From: an uncultured Gordonibacter sp. | GTDB taxonomy: Bacteria > Actinomycetota > Coriobacteriia > Coriobacteriales > Eggerthellaceae | Assembly: GCA_904420575.1 (NCBI GenBank) | Contig: CAJFVW010000122.1 | Span: 1 to 53,740 of the forward strand | Reading direction: 5' to 3' | Length of the DNA stretch: 53,740 bases | In this document: piece after piece, positions 25,686 to 34,592 of the stretch | Layout of the letters: each line of letters begins with the position of its first letter | Position numbering within the stretch: position 1 is the first letter of the stretch | Made by a program: the position numbers and the translations under genes | Notes under the pieces: generated by a model | The model's database searches: none | What the model was told of the DNA's origin: nothing | What the model saw: the letters and a program-made list of their open reading frames with translations, nothing else

Positions 25686-26966
25686 GTGAGCGAGCTCATC
25701 AACGGGTTTACCGGTTTTGCACGCAAGGAATCGCTCGGCGCGTTCCAGTACGCGCGCGACACCGACCGTCCTCGCGGCGACGGCACGGCCAGCTTCGATC
25801 CCGACAAGCTGCGCCTCATCCCCGCCACCGACCGGCGCTGGGCGTGGACGGAGATAGACCTGAACGCCATCCGGCACAACGCGACGGCGGTCAAGCAGCG
25901 CATCGGGCGTGCGTGCCGCCTGATGGCCGTCGTCAAGGCCGACGCCTACGGGCACGGCGCGGTGCGCTGCGCCAAGACGGCGCTCAATTCCGGTGCGGAA
26001 TACCTGGGCGTCGCTACGGTGCAGGAAGCCGTCGAGCTGCGCGAAGGGCTGGTCAACGCGCCCATCCTGGTGCTGTCGGAACCGCCCCTCGAATCCATAC
26101 CGCTGCTTTTGGCCTACAAGGTCATGCCCAGCGTGTACACGCCCGAGTTCGCCATCCAGTACGCCGAGGCCGCCGATTCGTTCGGCCTGCGCGCGCCCTA
26201 TCACCTGGCCGTCAACACGGGCATGAACCGCATCGGCGTGCGCCACGACGAGGTGGTGGCCTTCATGACCCAGGTGAGCTTCCACCGCGCGCTCGATCTG
26301 GTGGGCACGTTCACGCATTTCGCCACGGCGGACTGCGCGGAGACGCTGGACTTCCAGATCCAGGTCAAACGCTTCATCGAAGCCGTGAACGCCCTCCGCG
26401 TGGCCGGCATCGACCCCGGCATCGTGCATGCGGCGAATTCCGCCGCCGCCATCCGCTATCCCGATGTGCAGTTCGACATGGTGCGCCTGGGCATCTCGCT
26501 GTACGGCTTCCACCCGTGCCAGCAGACCCGCACGATGATCGACCTGCGCCCGGCCATGAGCGTGCATGCGCGCATCACCGACGCGCGCCTGGTGCCCATG
26601 AGCGAAGGCGTGAGCTACGGCATGAACTACCGCAGCCCTGGCAGCGTTAAGATTTGCACCGTACCTATCGGCTATGCCGACGGCCTGCGGCGCGGGCTTT
26701 CCGGATGCACTGACTTCATCGTGGAAGGCCAGCGCTTTCCCCAGGTGGGCACCATCTGCATGGATCAGTGCATGTTCGAGGTCGACCTGCGCACCTATGG
26801 CGCGCGCCGCAAAGTGGATCCGCAGATCGGCGACGAGGTGATCATCGTCGGGCGCCAGGGAGACTCGGTGGTGACCATCGACGATTTGGCGAACAGGCTG
26901 GGCACCGTCCAGCACGAGGTGGCGATCGGCTTCGGCTGTTCGCGCATGCCTCGCGTGTACGTATAG
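25686..26966 (+). CDS. alr: Alanine racemase
   Basis: 426 residues from GTG 25686 (AAAGG 8 bases upstream). It interconverts L- and D-alanine for peptidoglycan. PLP lysine K84 lies in AVVKADAYGHGA; the second catalytic base, Tyr, is in SYGMNYRS; GYADGLRRGLS and GTICMDQCMFEVD are the usual C-terminal-domain motifs. The first ~50 residues before WTEIDL are longer than in most alanine racemases (~370-390 residues) and not conserved; the promoter at 25640 leaves little room for another start, though a start nearer the WTEIDL core was not excluded. Confidence 0.94.
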   Translation: MSELINGFTGFARKESLGAFQYARDTDRPRGDGTASFDPDKLRLIPATDRRWAWTEIDLNAIRHNATAVKQRIGRACRLMAVVKADAYGHGAVRCAKTALNSGAEYLGVATVQEAVELREGLVNAPILVLSEPPLESIPLLLAYKVMPSVYTPEFAIQYAEAADSFGLRAPYHLAVNTGMNRIGVRHDEVVAFMTQVSFHRALDLVGTFTHFATADCAETLDFQIQVKRFIEAVNALRVAGIDPGIVHAANSAAAIRYPDVQFDMVRLGISLYGFHPCQQTRTMIDLRPAMSVHARITDARLVPMSEGVSYGMNYRSPGSVKICTVPIGYADGLRRGLSGCTDFIVEGQRFPQVGTICMDQCMFEVDLRTYGARRKVDPQIGDEVIIVGRQGDSVVTIDDLANRLGTVQHEVAIGFGCSRMPRVYV

Positions 26967-27047
26967 GCTGTTCCCGGCACGGGCGAAGCCGAAAGGGCGC
27001 CGCTGTCGCCGCCTTGGCCGGCCGGGTTCTACACGAGGAGAAGAGCA

Positions 27048-27812
27048 ATGCCGAAACCGCATATCCCGTTGGAGCAGATACGCGCCGAAGTGGAGGCCTG
27101 CCGCAAGTGCCCCCTGGCGGACGGCCGCACGCAGACGGTGTTCGGGGTGGGCAACCCCGCCGCCCGCGTGCTCATCGTGGGGGAGGCTCCGGGCAAGAAC
27201 GAGGACTTGCAGGGAGAACCGTTCGTGGGTGCCGCGGGGAAGTTCTTGAACGAGCTTCTGGCCGTCGCGGGCCTGTGCCGCGAGGACGTGTTCATCGCGA
27301 ACGTGCTCAAATGCCGTCCGCCGGGAAATCGTGACCCGCGCCCTGAAGAAATCGAGCTCTGCACGCCTTACCTGCGGGAGCAGACGCGCACCATCGACCC
27401 GGAATTCATCGTGACGTTGGGGAACTTCTCGACGAAATTCATCCTCAAGACCGAAGTGGGCATCACCCGCCTGCACGGAACGCTGCAGAAAGCCGGCCGC
27501 TTCAAGGTGTTCCCCATCTTCCACCCGGCCGCCGCGCTCTATGACGGCAGCAAGCGGGAGGCCTTGGAGAACGACTTCGCCACGCTCGGCCAGCTGCTGC
27601 GGGAAAGCGACGCCGCCGCGCTGAGCGCTGCGGCCGACGAGACCGCGCCAGGGGCTGCGGCAGCAGCGTCCTCCGCCGCGCCAGCTGTCGCGCCAGGGGC
27701 TGCGGCAGCCGGCACGCTGTCTGTCACCGCGACCTCGGCTGCTGGCGGCGCGCCCTCCGCCGTGGCCGGCGAGCCGGCCGAACCCGCCATCGACCAGCCT
27801 CGCCTGCTTTGA
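27048..27812 (+). CDS. Family 4 (Fe-S) uracil-DNA glycosylase
   Basis: 254 residues. It removes uracil from DNA. Motif A is VGEAPGKNEDLQGEPFVG, motif B is FHPAAAL near residue 165, and the four cluster cysteines are C18, C21 (ACRKC), one in NVLKCRPPGNRD and one in IELCTPYL. The catalytic core ends near residue 185; the last ~65 residues are an Ala/Gly/Pro/Thr-rich low-complexity tail not needed for the fold. Follows alanine racemase by 81 bases and is probably read with it. Confidence 0.92.
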   Translation: MPKPHIPLEQIRAEVEACRKCPLADGRTQTVFGVGNPAARVLIVGEAPGKNEDLQGEPFVGAAGKFLNELLAVAGLCREDVFIANVLKCRPPGNRDPRPEEIELCTPYLREQTRTIDPEFIVTLGNFSTKFILKTEVGITRLHGTLQKAGRFKVFPIFHPAAALYDGSKREALENDFATLGQLLRESDAAALSAAADETAPGAAAAASSAAPAVAPGAAAAGTLSVTATSAAGGAPSAVAGEPAEPAIDQPRLL

Positions 27813-27929
27813 TTCCCGCGGAGCCGCCCAGTGGTTCGGGCGCGACTGGGAGTCCTGCTGCCCAATCGTGACTTTGGCGCGGGAATTGCGGTCATTGGTC
27901 CAACGTTGAAAAATCGACCTTTGCACTTG

Positions 27930-27938
27930 TGCTATCAT
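27930..27938 (+). promoter_or_regulatory. Extended -10 promoter of the polyprenyl synthase gene
   Basis: TGC then TATCAT (27933-27938), about 46 bases before the start codon; a TTGAAA at 27906 is too far (21 bases) to be an ideal -35. Confidence 0.55.
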
Positions 27939-27983
27939 GCTTGACTTGCCACGTGATCACGAGAGCGACGACAAGAAAGCGCC

Positions 27984-29033
27984 ATGGAAAACATCAACGA
28001 AATCATCGCGGCCGTCGAAGAGCCGCCCAGGACGTTCCAGGAGTACCTCAGCTGCTACGCGGGCCAGGTGGGCGCGTTGGTGAACGCCTACATCCCCCAG
28101 GGGACGCACCCCGACATGGACCGCTACCTGTATGGCCCGCTCGCCGCCTACAGCCAGAACGGCGGCAAGCGCCATCGGCCTCTCATCTGCTTCGCGGCCT
28201 GTCGGGCCGTGGGGGGCGACATGGCGCAAGCCACATCGGCCGCCGCCGCCATCGAGCACTTCCACACGGCCGCGCTCATCCACGACGACATTGCCGACGA
28301 GGCGGAACTGCGCCGCGGCGAGCCGTGTCTGCACCTTGTCGAAGGCGTGGGCCTGGCCATCAACATGGGGGACCTGGCGCTTTCCCTGGTGAACGGCACC
28401 GTCATGAACGATCCTTTGCTCGATGACGCCACGAAGGTGCGGGTGGTCACCGAGCTGGTCAACATGACGCGCCGGACCATCGAAGGCCAGGCGCTCGACA
28501 TCGGCTGGGCGCGTGACGGCCGCTACGACATCACACCAGAAGACTACCTGGTCATGGCCACGCACAAGACCGCTCACTATTCCGGCGCCGTGCCTTTGGC
28601 CATCGGCGCCATCATCGGCGGTGGCTCCGAAGCCGAGATCGAGGCGTTGCGCAACTACGGCCTGGACACGGGTCTGGCTTTCCAGATCCAGGACGACCTG
28701 CTGAACCTTGTCGGCGACGAGGAAAGCACGCAGAAGGACTTCCGCAACGACATCACCGAAGGCAAGCGCACGCTCATGGTGGTGCATGCCCTGCAGCGCT
28801 CCGAAGCGCGTGACCGCCTCATCGAGATCCTCTCTTCCAAGGAGAAGGACCCGGCGGTGCTTTCCGAGGCCGTCGACATCATGGAGGCGTCCGGTTCCAT
28901 CGACTACGCTCGCAACTACGCCGAGAACCTGACAAGCATCGCGAAGAACCGCCTGATCGACATGGTGCAGCCTTCCGACTCCCGCGACCTGCTGGTCTCG
29001 ATGGCCGATTGGTTCGTGAAAAGGTTGCGCTGA
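27984..29033 (+). CDS. Trans-polyprenyl diphosphate synthase
   Basis: 349 residues. It chains isopentenyl units into the lipid tail of menaquinone or a carrier precursor. First Asp-rich motif HDDIADEAELRRG, second QIQDDLLNLVGD, plus GGKRHRPLICF for the diphosphate; FQIQDD is the usual lead. The second motif is DDLLN rather than DDxxD at its fifth place, seen in several families of this superfamily. Product length cannot be read from sequence by eye. No signal. Single start ATG 27984. Confidence 0.92.
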   Translation: MENINEIIAAVEEPPRTFQEYLSCYAGQVGALVNAYIPQGTHPDMDRYLYGPLAAYSQNGGKRHRPLICFAACRAVGGDMAQATSAAAAIEHFHTAALIHDDIADEAELRRGEPCLHLVEGVGLAINMGDLALSLVNGTVMNDPLLDDATKVRVVTELVNMTRRTIEGQALDIGWARDGRYDITPEDYLVMATHKTAHYSGAVPLAIGAIIGGGSEAEIEALRNYGLDTGLAFQIQDDLLNLVGDEESTQKDFRNDITEGKRTLMVVHALQRSEARDRLIEILSSKEKDPAVLSEAVDIMEASGSIDYARNYAENLTSIAKNRLIDMVQPSDSRDLLVSMADWFVKRLR

Positions 29034-29074
29034 TCGGTCGGTGTCCAAGGCGGGCAGGGGCCAGGTGCGCTACC

Positions 29075-30007
29075 ATGACTCGCATGGATACGATTCAAAG
29101 ACATGACACCGGTCCGGCCGTCGAGGACGTCCAGCAGCGTCTGGCACGGCTCGGCTTTTTGCCGGAAGACGGCATCGACGGCGTCTATGGCGACGCCACG
29201 GCTGCGGCCGTGCGCGCGTTCTGCGGAGTCGCCGGGCTCCCTCCCGTCGGCGAGGTGAACGAAAAGGTATGGTCGGCGCTGGTGGACGCCTCGTTCTGCC
29301 TGGGGGACCGGACGCTGTACCTGCGTATGCCGTACTTCCATGGCCACGACGTGCTGGAACTGCAACAGGCCCTGGGCGCGCTCGGGTTCGCCTGCGGGGC
29401 CCTCGACGGCATCTTCGGCGCCTACACGGAGCTGGCGCTGCGCAAGTTCCAGCTGAACCTGGGCCTGCCCTCCGACGGCATAGCCGGCGCTTACACCTAT
29501 GCCGCCATCCGCAACCTGCATCATTCGTGGGAAGGCAAGGAGGCGGCGCACGACACCCTGCACCTGGGCTTTGCCCGTGCGGCCGACGTGTTGGAACATC
29601 ATGCGCTCTGCCTGTTCGGCACTGACGAATTTACGCGCAGCGTGGCGTCGCGCATGTCGAACCTCGCCCTGGCCACCAACCCGGCATCCAAGATCGTGAG
29701 CGCGAACTCGCTTCTGGTGGCGCCCGACGAGACCATGTTGCTCGTGCACATCGTGGTGCCGGACGAACAGGAAGCCCTTGCCGTGCCGCGGGTGACCTTC
29801 GAAAGCGAAGACACGCTTGCGCTGCGGCTGGAAACCGCCATCGAGGCGGCGTTCCGTGCGAAGCCTTTGCGCATTTCCCTCGAATTGCCAGGCACCGTGT
29901 GGGAAGACGCGGGCGCAGGCCGTTCGGCGCAGCACTTCGCCATCACGCTGCTCGACGCTCTGTGCACGGCCCTCTCCCGACTCGATTCGGATCGCTCGGA
30001 CGCCTGA
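29075..30007 (+). CDS. Protein with two peptidoglycan-binding (PG_binding_1) domains
   Basis: 310 residues from ATG 29075 (ATG 29084 is an alternative). Residues ~10-70 and ~85-150 are two PG_binding_1 three-helix units (VEDVQQRLARLGFLPEDGID...FGDATAAAVRAF-like; VLELQQALGALGFACGALDG...LALRKFQLNLGLPSDG). Residues ~160-310 are a mixed domain with no amidase or peptidase motif recognised. There is no signal peptide, which is odd for a wall-binding protein; cytoplasmic relatives of this build in actinobacteria act in control of wall synthesis. It lies 41 bases after the polyprenyl synthase. Confidence 0.75.
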   Translation: MTRMDTIQRHDTGPAVEDVQQRLARLGFLPEDGIDGVYGDATAAAVRAFCGVAGLPPVGEVNEKVWSALVDASFCLGDRTLYLRMPYFHGHDVLELQQALGALGFACGALDGIFGAYTELALRKFQLNLGLPSDGIAGAYTYAAIRNLHHSWEGKEAAHDTLHLGFARAADVLEHHALCLFGTDEFTRSVASRMSNLALATNPASKIVSANSLLVAPDETMLLVHIVVPDEQEALAVPRVTFESEDTLALRLETAIEAAFRAKPLRISLELPGTVWEDAGAGRSAQHFAITLLDALCTALSRLDSDRSDA

Positions 30008-30081
30008 CCTGCCTTGTTGTGACGACCCTGCGGAGGGTTTTGCGGTTCGGTGACGTTTTCGGCCAACAGGCGGCACGGTCG

Positions 30082-30087
30082 TATACT
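30082..30087 (+). promoter_or_regulatory. Possible -10 of the small membrane protein gene
   Basis: TATACT, 32 bases before ATG 30120. -35 not convincing. Confidence 0.4.
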
Positions 30088-30119
30088 GCGATCACCACCT
30101 CTCGAGAAAGCAGGTCGTT

Positions 30120-30572
30120 ATGACTGACGAAATGAATCACAACCAGCACGCTTCCGATCATCCGACGCCCGAACAGCCGCCTGCGCCCTACGTGGGCCAG
30201 CCGGGCCAGCAGGCCGGACCTTTCCCGGCCGACCATTTCGCCTATTACGCCGCACAGCCGACGTACGGCCAACCTGCGCCGCAGCCAGTCTACGCTGCAG
30301 GTCCTGCGCCGCTCACGCAGCTGACAGGTGGCATGAAGTTCGGTTGGCTCGTGGTCGGCTTCTTGCTGGGCATCGGAGGCATCGTGCTGGCCTGGCTGAC
30401 GAACGTGGACAAGTGCCCGCACGTCAAAAGCGAGGCCCTCAAGTTCGCCATCATCGGCTTCGTCGTGCAGATCGTGCTGGGCATCGTGCTTGGCCTGACG
30501 ATGGGTGCCTTGTTCACGGCGGCGGTGTCCAGCGCCATGGGCGGCTATGGCTACGGCTACCACGGCTTCTAG
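30120..30572 (+). CDS. Small membrane protein with Pro/Gln-rich N-terminus
   Basis: 150 residues. The first ~70 are hydrophilic and rich in Pro, Gln, Tyr and Ala (QPPAPYVGQPGQQ), a disordered arm; two hydrophobic segments follow at ~73-95 (GWLVVGFLLGIGGIVLAWL) and ~108-135 (FAIIGFVVQIVLGIVLGLTM), and the protein ends in Gly/Tyr (YGYGYHGF). Topology with both ends on one side is likely. Function not known. A strong terminator follows at 30688. Confidence 0.75.
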   Translation: MTDEMNHNQHASDHPTPEQPPAPYVGQPGQQAGPFPADHFAYYAAQPTYGQPAPQPVYAAGPAPLTQLTGGMKFGWLVVGFLLGIGGIVLAWLTNVDKCPHVKSEALKFAIIGFVVQIVLGIVLGLTMGALFTAAVSSAMGGYGYGYHGF

Positions 30573-30687
30573 CGCAGACATGCAGCCGCGCCTTTTCCCC
30601 ACGCTTGCGTCCGACCGTCTTGCGTGACGTCTCCGCGCAGAAATGCGGCCCGGCCTTTTTGTAAGAATCTGTAAATCGCTTCACAAC

Positions 30688-30714
30688 GGAGAGCCCCGCG
30701 GGGCTCTTCTCTTT
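30688..30714 (+). terminator. Rho-independent terminator before leuC
   Basis: GAGCCCC-GC-GGGGCTC palindrome with flanking pairs, then TTCTCTTTT. Because the leuC -10 lies downstream (30734), it ends the previous gene and is not a leu attenuator. Confidence 0.82.
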
Positions 30715-30730
30715 TGCGTGCTAAGGCGAG

Positions 30731-30739
30731 TGCTACAAT
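30731..30739 (+). promoter_or_regulatory. Extended -10 promoter of the leuCDB operon
   Basis: TGC then TACAAT (30734-30739), 71 bases before the leuC start. Confidence 0.55.
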
Positions 30740-30809
30740 GGTGACCGTTTTCTGCGGAACCGCGCTTCCGGCGCAGGTTCGCACGACCCAACGCAACAAA
30801 GGAGCAAGC

Positions 30810-32078
30810 ATGCCGCGTCCCATGACCATGGCGGAAAAGATCCTTGCCGCCCATGCGGGCTTGGACGAAGTGGTGCCGGGCCAACTGATCGAATGCGATC
30901 TTGACCTCGTGCTGTCCAACGACGTCACGGCCCCCATCGCCGTCAAGGAATTCCGCAAGATCGGCGTCGAGAAGGTGTTCGATCCCACGAAGATCGCGCT
31001 CGTGCCCGACCATTACGTCCCCAACAAGGACATCAAGAGCGCCGAGCAAGCCAAGATCGTGCGCGACTTCGCGCGCGAGCAGGGCATCACCCACTACTAC
31101 GAGGTGGGCTGCATGGGCGTGGAACATGCGCTATTGCCGGAGCAGGGCGTCGTGGGCGCGGGCGACCTCATCATCGGCGCGGACAGCCACACCTGCACGT
31201 ACGGCGCGCTGGGCGCGTTCGCCACGGGCGTGGGCTCCACCGACGCCGGCGTGGGCTACGCCACCGGGCGTGCGTGGTTCAAGGTTCCCGAGTCGCTGCT
31301 GTTCAAGATAGAGGGCGAGCTGGCGCCGGGCGTCACCGGCAAGGACGTCATCCTGCACATCATCGGGATGATCGGCGTGGACGGCGCGCTTTACCAGGCC
31401 ATGGAGTTCACCGGCAGCGCCATCCGCGCCATGGGCATGGACGAGCGCATGAGCATCTCGAACATGGCCATCGAGGCGGGCGGCAAGGCCGGCCTCATCG
31501 AGGTTGACGACGTGACGCGCGCCTATATGGACGGCCGCACGGAACGCCTCTACACCGAGTACCATTCCGATCCGGACGCCCAGTACGCGAAGGTGTACGA
31601 GATCGACGCCGCCACCATCCAGCCGACGGTCGCGTTCCCGCACCTGCCGTCGAACACGTGTCCGGTGGCCGAGGCCCGCGACGTGCGCATCGACCAGGCC
31701 GTCATCGGCTCCTGCACGAACGGCCGCATCGCCGACATGCGCCAGGCCGCCGACGTGCTGCGCGGGCACAAGGTGCATCCCGACGTGCGCTGCATCGTGA
31801 TTCCCGCCACGCAGCAGGTCTACCGCCAGTGCATGGAGGAAGGCCTGATGGAGGTGTTCCTGGACGCGAACTGCGCCGTGTCCACGCCCACGTGCGGCCC
31901 GTGTTTGGGCGGCTACATGGGCATCCTGGCCGCAGGCGAGCGCGCCATCGCCACCACGAACCGCAACTTCGTCGGCCGTATGGGCGACCCGACGAGCGAG
32001 GTGTACCTGTCCTCGCCCGCCGTGGCCGCCGCGAGCGCCGTGCTGGGACATATCGGCCTGCCGGAAGACTTGGACTAG
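30810..32078 (+). CDS. leuC: 3-isopropylmalate dehydratase large subunit
   Basis: 422 residues from ATG 30810 with AAAGGAGC upstream. With LeuD it isomerises 2- to 3-isopropylmalate in leucine synthesis. [4Fe-4S] cysteines are in IGSCTNGR and [10 protein letters not shown]; substrate loop [20 protein letters not shown]. The length is that of the shorter LeuC/HacA class (~420) rather than the ~465-residue proteobacterial type. leuA is not in the window. Confidence 0.95.
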   Translation: MPRPMTMAEKILAAHAGLDEVVPGQLIECDLDLVLSNDVTAPIAVKEFRKIGVEKVFDPTKIALVPDHYVPNKDIKSAEQAKIVRDFAREQGITHYYEVGCMGVEHALLPEQGVVGAGDLIIGADSHTCTYGALGAFATGVGSTDAGVGYATGRAWFKVPESLLFKIEGELAPGVTGKDVILHIIGMIGVDGALYQAMEFTGSAIRAMGMDERMSISNMAIEAGGKAGLIEVDDVTRAYMDGRTERLYTEYHSDPDAQYAKVYEIDAATIQPTVAFPHLPSNTCPVAEARDVRIDQAVIGSCTNGRIADMRQAADVLRGHKVHPDVRCIVIPATQQVYRQCMEEGLMEVFLDANCAVSTPTCGPCLGGYMGILAAGERAIATTNRNFVGRMGDPTSEVYLSSPAVAAASAVLGHIGLPEDLD

Positions 32079-32213
32079 GGCTTTCCGTAGCGGCACAGGT
32101 GGGGTTCAGAACCCGAAGAGCTTCACACGCGGCGCAAAGGCCGCTGAGCCCAGCCCCCGGAACCTTCGCCCCGCCTCCACTCGCCACGAAACCCCTTCGG
32201 GAAAGGATACTGA

Positions 32214-32711
32214 ATGCACTTCAAGGGAACCGCGCACCGCTACGGGCGCGACGTCGACACCGACGTCATCATCCCGGCCCGCTATCTGACCACGTCCGAC
32301 CCGGCCGAGCTTGCGAAGCACTGCCTCGAGGACCTCGACACGTCGTTCGTCGAGCGCGTCAAGCCGGGCGACATCATCGTGGCCGACGAGAACTTCGGCT
32401 GCGGGAGTTCGCGCGAACATGCGCCCATCGCCATCAAGGCGGCCGGTGTCGACGTGGTCATCGCCAAGAGCTTCGCGCGCATCTTCTACCGCAACTCCAT
32501 CAACACGGGCCTGGCCATCATGGAATGCCCGGAGGCCGTGGACGCCATCTCGGCCGGGGACGTGGTGAGCGTGGACGCCGACGCGGGCATCATCGTGGAC
32601 GAAACGACAGGCCAGACCTTCCAGGCCCAGCCGTTCCCCCCGTTCATCAGGGAGATCATCGAGGCCGGCGGCCTGATCAACCGCACGCGCCAGAAGCTCG
32701 GCAAGGAGTAG
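32214..32711 (+). CDS. leuD: 3-isopropylmalate dehydratase small subunit
   Basis: 165 residues. The swivel domain that closes the LeuC active site: [12 protein letters not shown] and [19 protein letters not shown] are the family marks. Follows leuC by 135 bases; AAAGGA precedes the start. leuB starts 2 bases after the stop. Confidence 0.95.
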   Translation: MHFKGTAHRYGRDVDTDVIIPARYLTTSDPAELAKHCLEDLDTSFVERVKPGDIIVADENFGCGSSREHAPIAIKAAGVDVVIAKSFARIFYRNSINTGLAIMECPEAVDAISAGDVVSVDADAGIIVDETTGQTFQAQPFPPFIREIIEAGGLINRTRQKLGKE

Positions 32712-32713
32712 TC

Positions 32714-33823
32714 ATGACCCAGACCTACCGCATCTGCCTTTTGCCGGGCGACGGCATCGGCCCCGAGATCATCGCAGAAGGCGTGAAGGCGCTCGACGCC
32801 GTGGGCGCGAAGCACGGCGCGGCGTTCGCCTACACCGAGGCGCTCATCGGCGGCTGCGCCATCGACGCGACGGGAGCGGCGCTGCCGGACGAGACGCTCG
32901 ACGTGGCGAAGGCGTCCGACGCCGTGCTGCTGGCGGCCGTCGGCGGCCCGAAGTGGGACACCACCGACCCCGCAAAGCCGCGCCCCGAGCAGGGGTTGCT
33001 CGGCATTCGCAAGGCGCTCGGCCTGTACACGAACCTGCGACCCGTGCAGATATTCTCCGCGCTCGCGGGCGCCTCCACGTTGAAGCCCGAGATCGTGGAC
33101 GGCGTGGACCTGATGATCGTCCGCGAGTTGACGGGCGGTTTGTACTTCGGCCGTCGCGAGCGCTTCTACGACGAGGAAGGCTGCGGCACGGACGGCGCCG
33201 CGGGCCAGCGCGCCTACGACACGCTCGAGTACCGCGAGTACGAGGTGGAGCGCATCGCCCGCCAAGCCTTCGAAGCGGCGCACAAGCGCCGCAACAAGGT
33301 GACCAGCGTGGACAAGGCGAACGTGCTCGAGACCAGCCGCATGTGGCGCGAGATCGTGCACCGCGTCCACGACGAGGAATACGCGGACGTGGAGTTGGAG
33401 GACCTGCTGGTGGACAACACGGCCATGCAGCTGATCAACCGGCCTGCCGACTTCGACGTCGTGGTGACCGAGAACATGTTCGGCGACATCCTCTCCGACG
33501 AAGCCGCCCAGATCACGGGCTCGCTCGGCATGCTTGCCAGCGCGAGTTTGGGCGACGGGGTGGCGCTCTACGAGCCGAGCCACGGCAGTGCGCCCGACAT
33601 CGCGGGGCAGGGCATAGCGAACCCGCTTGCGCAGATCCTGTCGGTGGAGATGATGCTGCGCTACAGCTTCGGCCTGCAGGACGCCGCCGACGACATCCGG
33701 CGCGCCGTGACCGCCGTCCTCGACGAGGGCTGGCGCACCGGCGACATCAGGGACGCCGACACCCCGGCCGACAAGCTGGTCGGCACCGTCCAGATGGGTG
33801 ACCTCGTGGTGGCGCGCCTGTAG
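32714..33823 (+). CDS. leuB: 3-isopropylmalate dehydrogenase
   Basis: 369 residues from ATG 32714, with AAGGAG in the end of leuD. It oxidises and decarboxylates 3-isopropylmalate with NAD. Marks: [29 protein letters not shown], substrate-binding [13 protein letters not shown], metal Asp in [20 protein letters not shown], and [18 protein letters not shown]. Normal length. Last gene of leuCDB. Confidence 0.96.
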   Translation: MTQTYRICLLPGDGIGPEIIAEGVKALDAVGAKHGAAFAYTEALIGGCAIDATGAALPDETLDVAKASDAVLLAAVGGPKWDTTDPAKPRPEQGLLGIRKALGLYTNLRPVQIFSALAGASTLKPEIVDGVDLMIVRELTGGLYFGRRERFYDEEGCGTDGAAGQRAYDTLEYREYEVERIARQAFEAAHKRRNKVTSVDKANVLETSRMWREIVHRVHDEEYADVELEDLLVDNTAMQLINRPADFDVVVTENMFGDILSDEAAQITGSLGMLASASLGDGVALYEPSHGSAPDIAGQGIANPLAQILSVEMMLRYSFGLQDAADDIRRAVTAVLDEGWRTGDIRDADTPADKLVGTVQMGDLVVARL

Positions 33824-33830
33824 GGAAAAC

Positions 33831-33866
33831 GCTCCCTCCCGCAGCGAGCCGTCTGCGGGAGGGAGC
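33831..33866 (+). terminator. Hairpin terminator of leuCDB
   Basis: A perfect 14-bp stem GCTCCCTCCCGCAG / CTGCGGGAGGGAGC with an 8-base loop, 7 bases after the stop. No T tract. Confidence 0.7.
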
Positions 33867-33936
33867 AGAATGCCGAAGTTGTTGGCGGAGGCGAACCGGC
33901 ATGGATCGCTCTAGATCGCGTCCGCGCAGCCGCCTT

Positions 33937-34276
33937 TCACAGGTCCTGCACGCGCATGGCGTTCAGCTGGCGCATGCGGCTGAGCCGATGTCGCTGGAAG
34001 ACGAGCATCAGCGAAAACACGAGCGTAGGAACGTTGTACGCCAGAAGCATGATGAGCGATGCGAGGAAAGCGCCTGCAGAAAACGACACGTCGAAGGCCG
34101 CCATGAAGTTTGGGATGGAGAAGACGCTTGCCAGCAGCAGGCCGAGAAGCGGCAAGACGAACCCTCCAGCCAGGTGCTTCCCTTTTCGAAAGGAACGCTT
34201 GCAGAGCCACCAGCCCTGCGAACACCAGCACGGCCGCGAACAACACCATGAGGGTCCAGGCATTGAATATCGCCAC
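33937..34276 (-). pseudogene. Small membrane protein, frame broken by one base
   Basis: Two frames join to one plausible protein of ~112 residues. GTG 34276 starts AIFNAWTLMVLFAAVLVFAG...AFLSKRE; at the run TTTT (34183-34186; AAAA on the coding strand) the frame must shift by one to continue GGFVLPLLGLLLASVFSIPN...YNVPTLVFSLMLVFQ to the TGA at 33937. Three hydrophobic segments result. With one A fewer the frame would be whole. It starts one base after the DUF2089 gene stop and has GGGAGG upstream, so they form an operon. A sequencing error, a real mutation or slippage are all possible. Function unknown. Confidence 0.6.
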
Positions 34277-34277
34277 G

Positions 34278-34585
34278 TCAAACGCCTCCCTTTCCTTGCT
34301 TGCGGTATTCCTTGATGAGCACCTTCGCGGCCGTGAAGTCTATCCTCTCGTCCGCGGCCAGCCTCTTTATGAGGGCGACGTACGGGTCGGCTTCCGTGGC
34401 GTCGCTCACCCGGATTTTCTGGATGAGCCGATCGAGACGGAGGCGCACGGTGGGATACGAGACGCCGTATTCCGAAGCGATTTCCTTGAGCGACCCCGAT
34501 GCGAGAACGAACCGCTTGATGAACGAGACGTCCTCGTCGTCGAGATCGGCCATCCAGGGGGGGGGGAAACGACCTTGATGCTCAT
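34278..34585 (-). CDS. DUF2089-type helix-turn-helix regulator, start and body out of frame at a C10 tract
   Basis: The body reads ADLDDEDVSFIKRFVLASGS then SLKEIASEYGVSYPTVRLRL, a DUF2089 helix-turn-helix, about 95 residues to the TGA at 34278. The best start, ATG 34585 with GGGAGGG before it (MSIKVVS), runs into ten Cs (coding strand of 34557-34566) and leaves the body frame; 8 or 11 Cs would join them as SPPWMADLD or SPPPWMADLD. Otherwise translation must start at TTG 34592 or at the ATG within WMADLD, neither with a good site. An AT-rich promoter region lies upstream (34610-34650). It is the first gene of a two-gene unit with the membrane protein. Confidence 0.72.
34557..34566. repeat. 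Homopolymer run of ten G (C on the coding strand)
   Basis: The only such long homopolymer noticed in the window's genes, located 6 codons after the start of the DUF2089 gene. Tracts of this length are prone to slipped-strand change. Confidence 0.95.
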
Positions 34586-34592
34586 GGCACAA

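Noticed and set aside
30688-30714. Leucine-operon attenuator
   Set aside because: The terminator is upstream of the leuC -10 element, and no leucine-codon leader peptide or T-box was found between promoter and leuC.
33937-34276. Programmed frameshift at the AAAA run
   Set aside because: The site is too short and lacks a slippery heptamer or a downstream structure that I can see; a plain indel is simpler.
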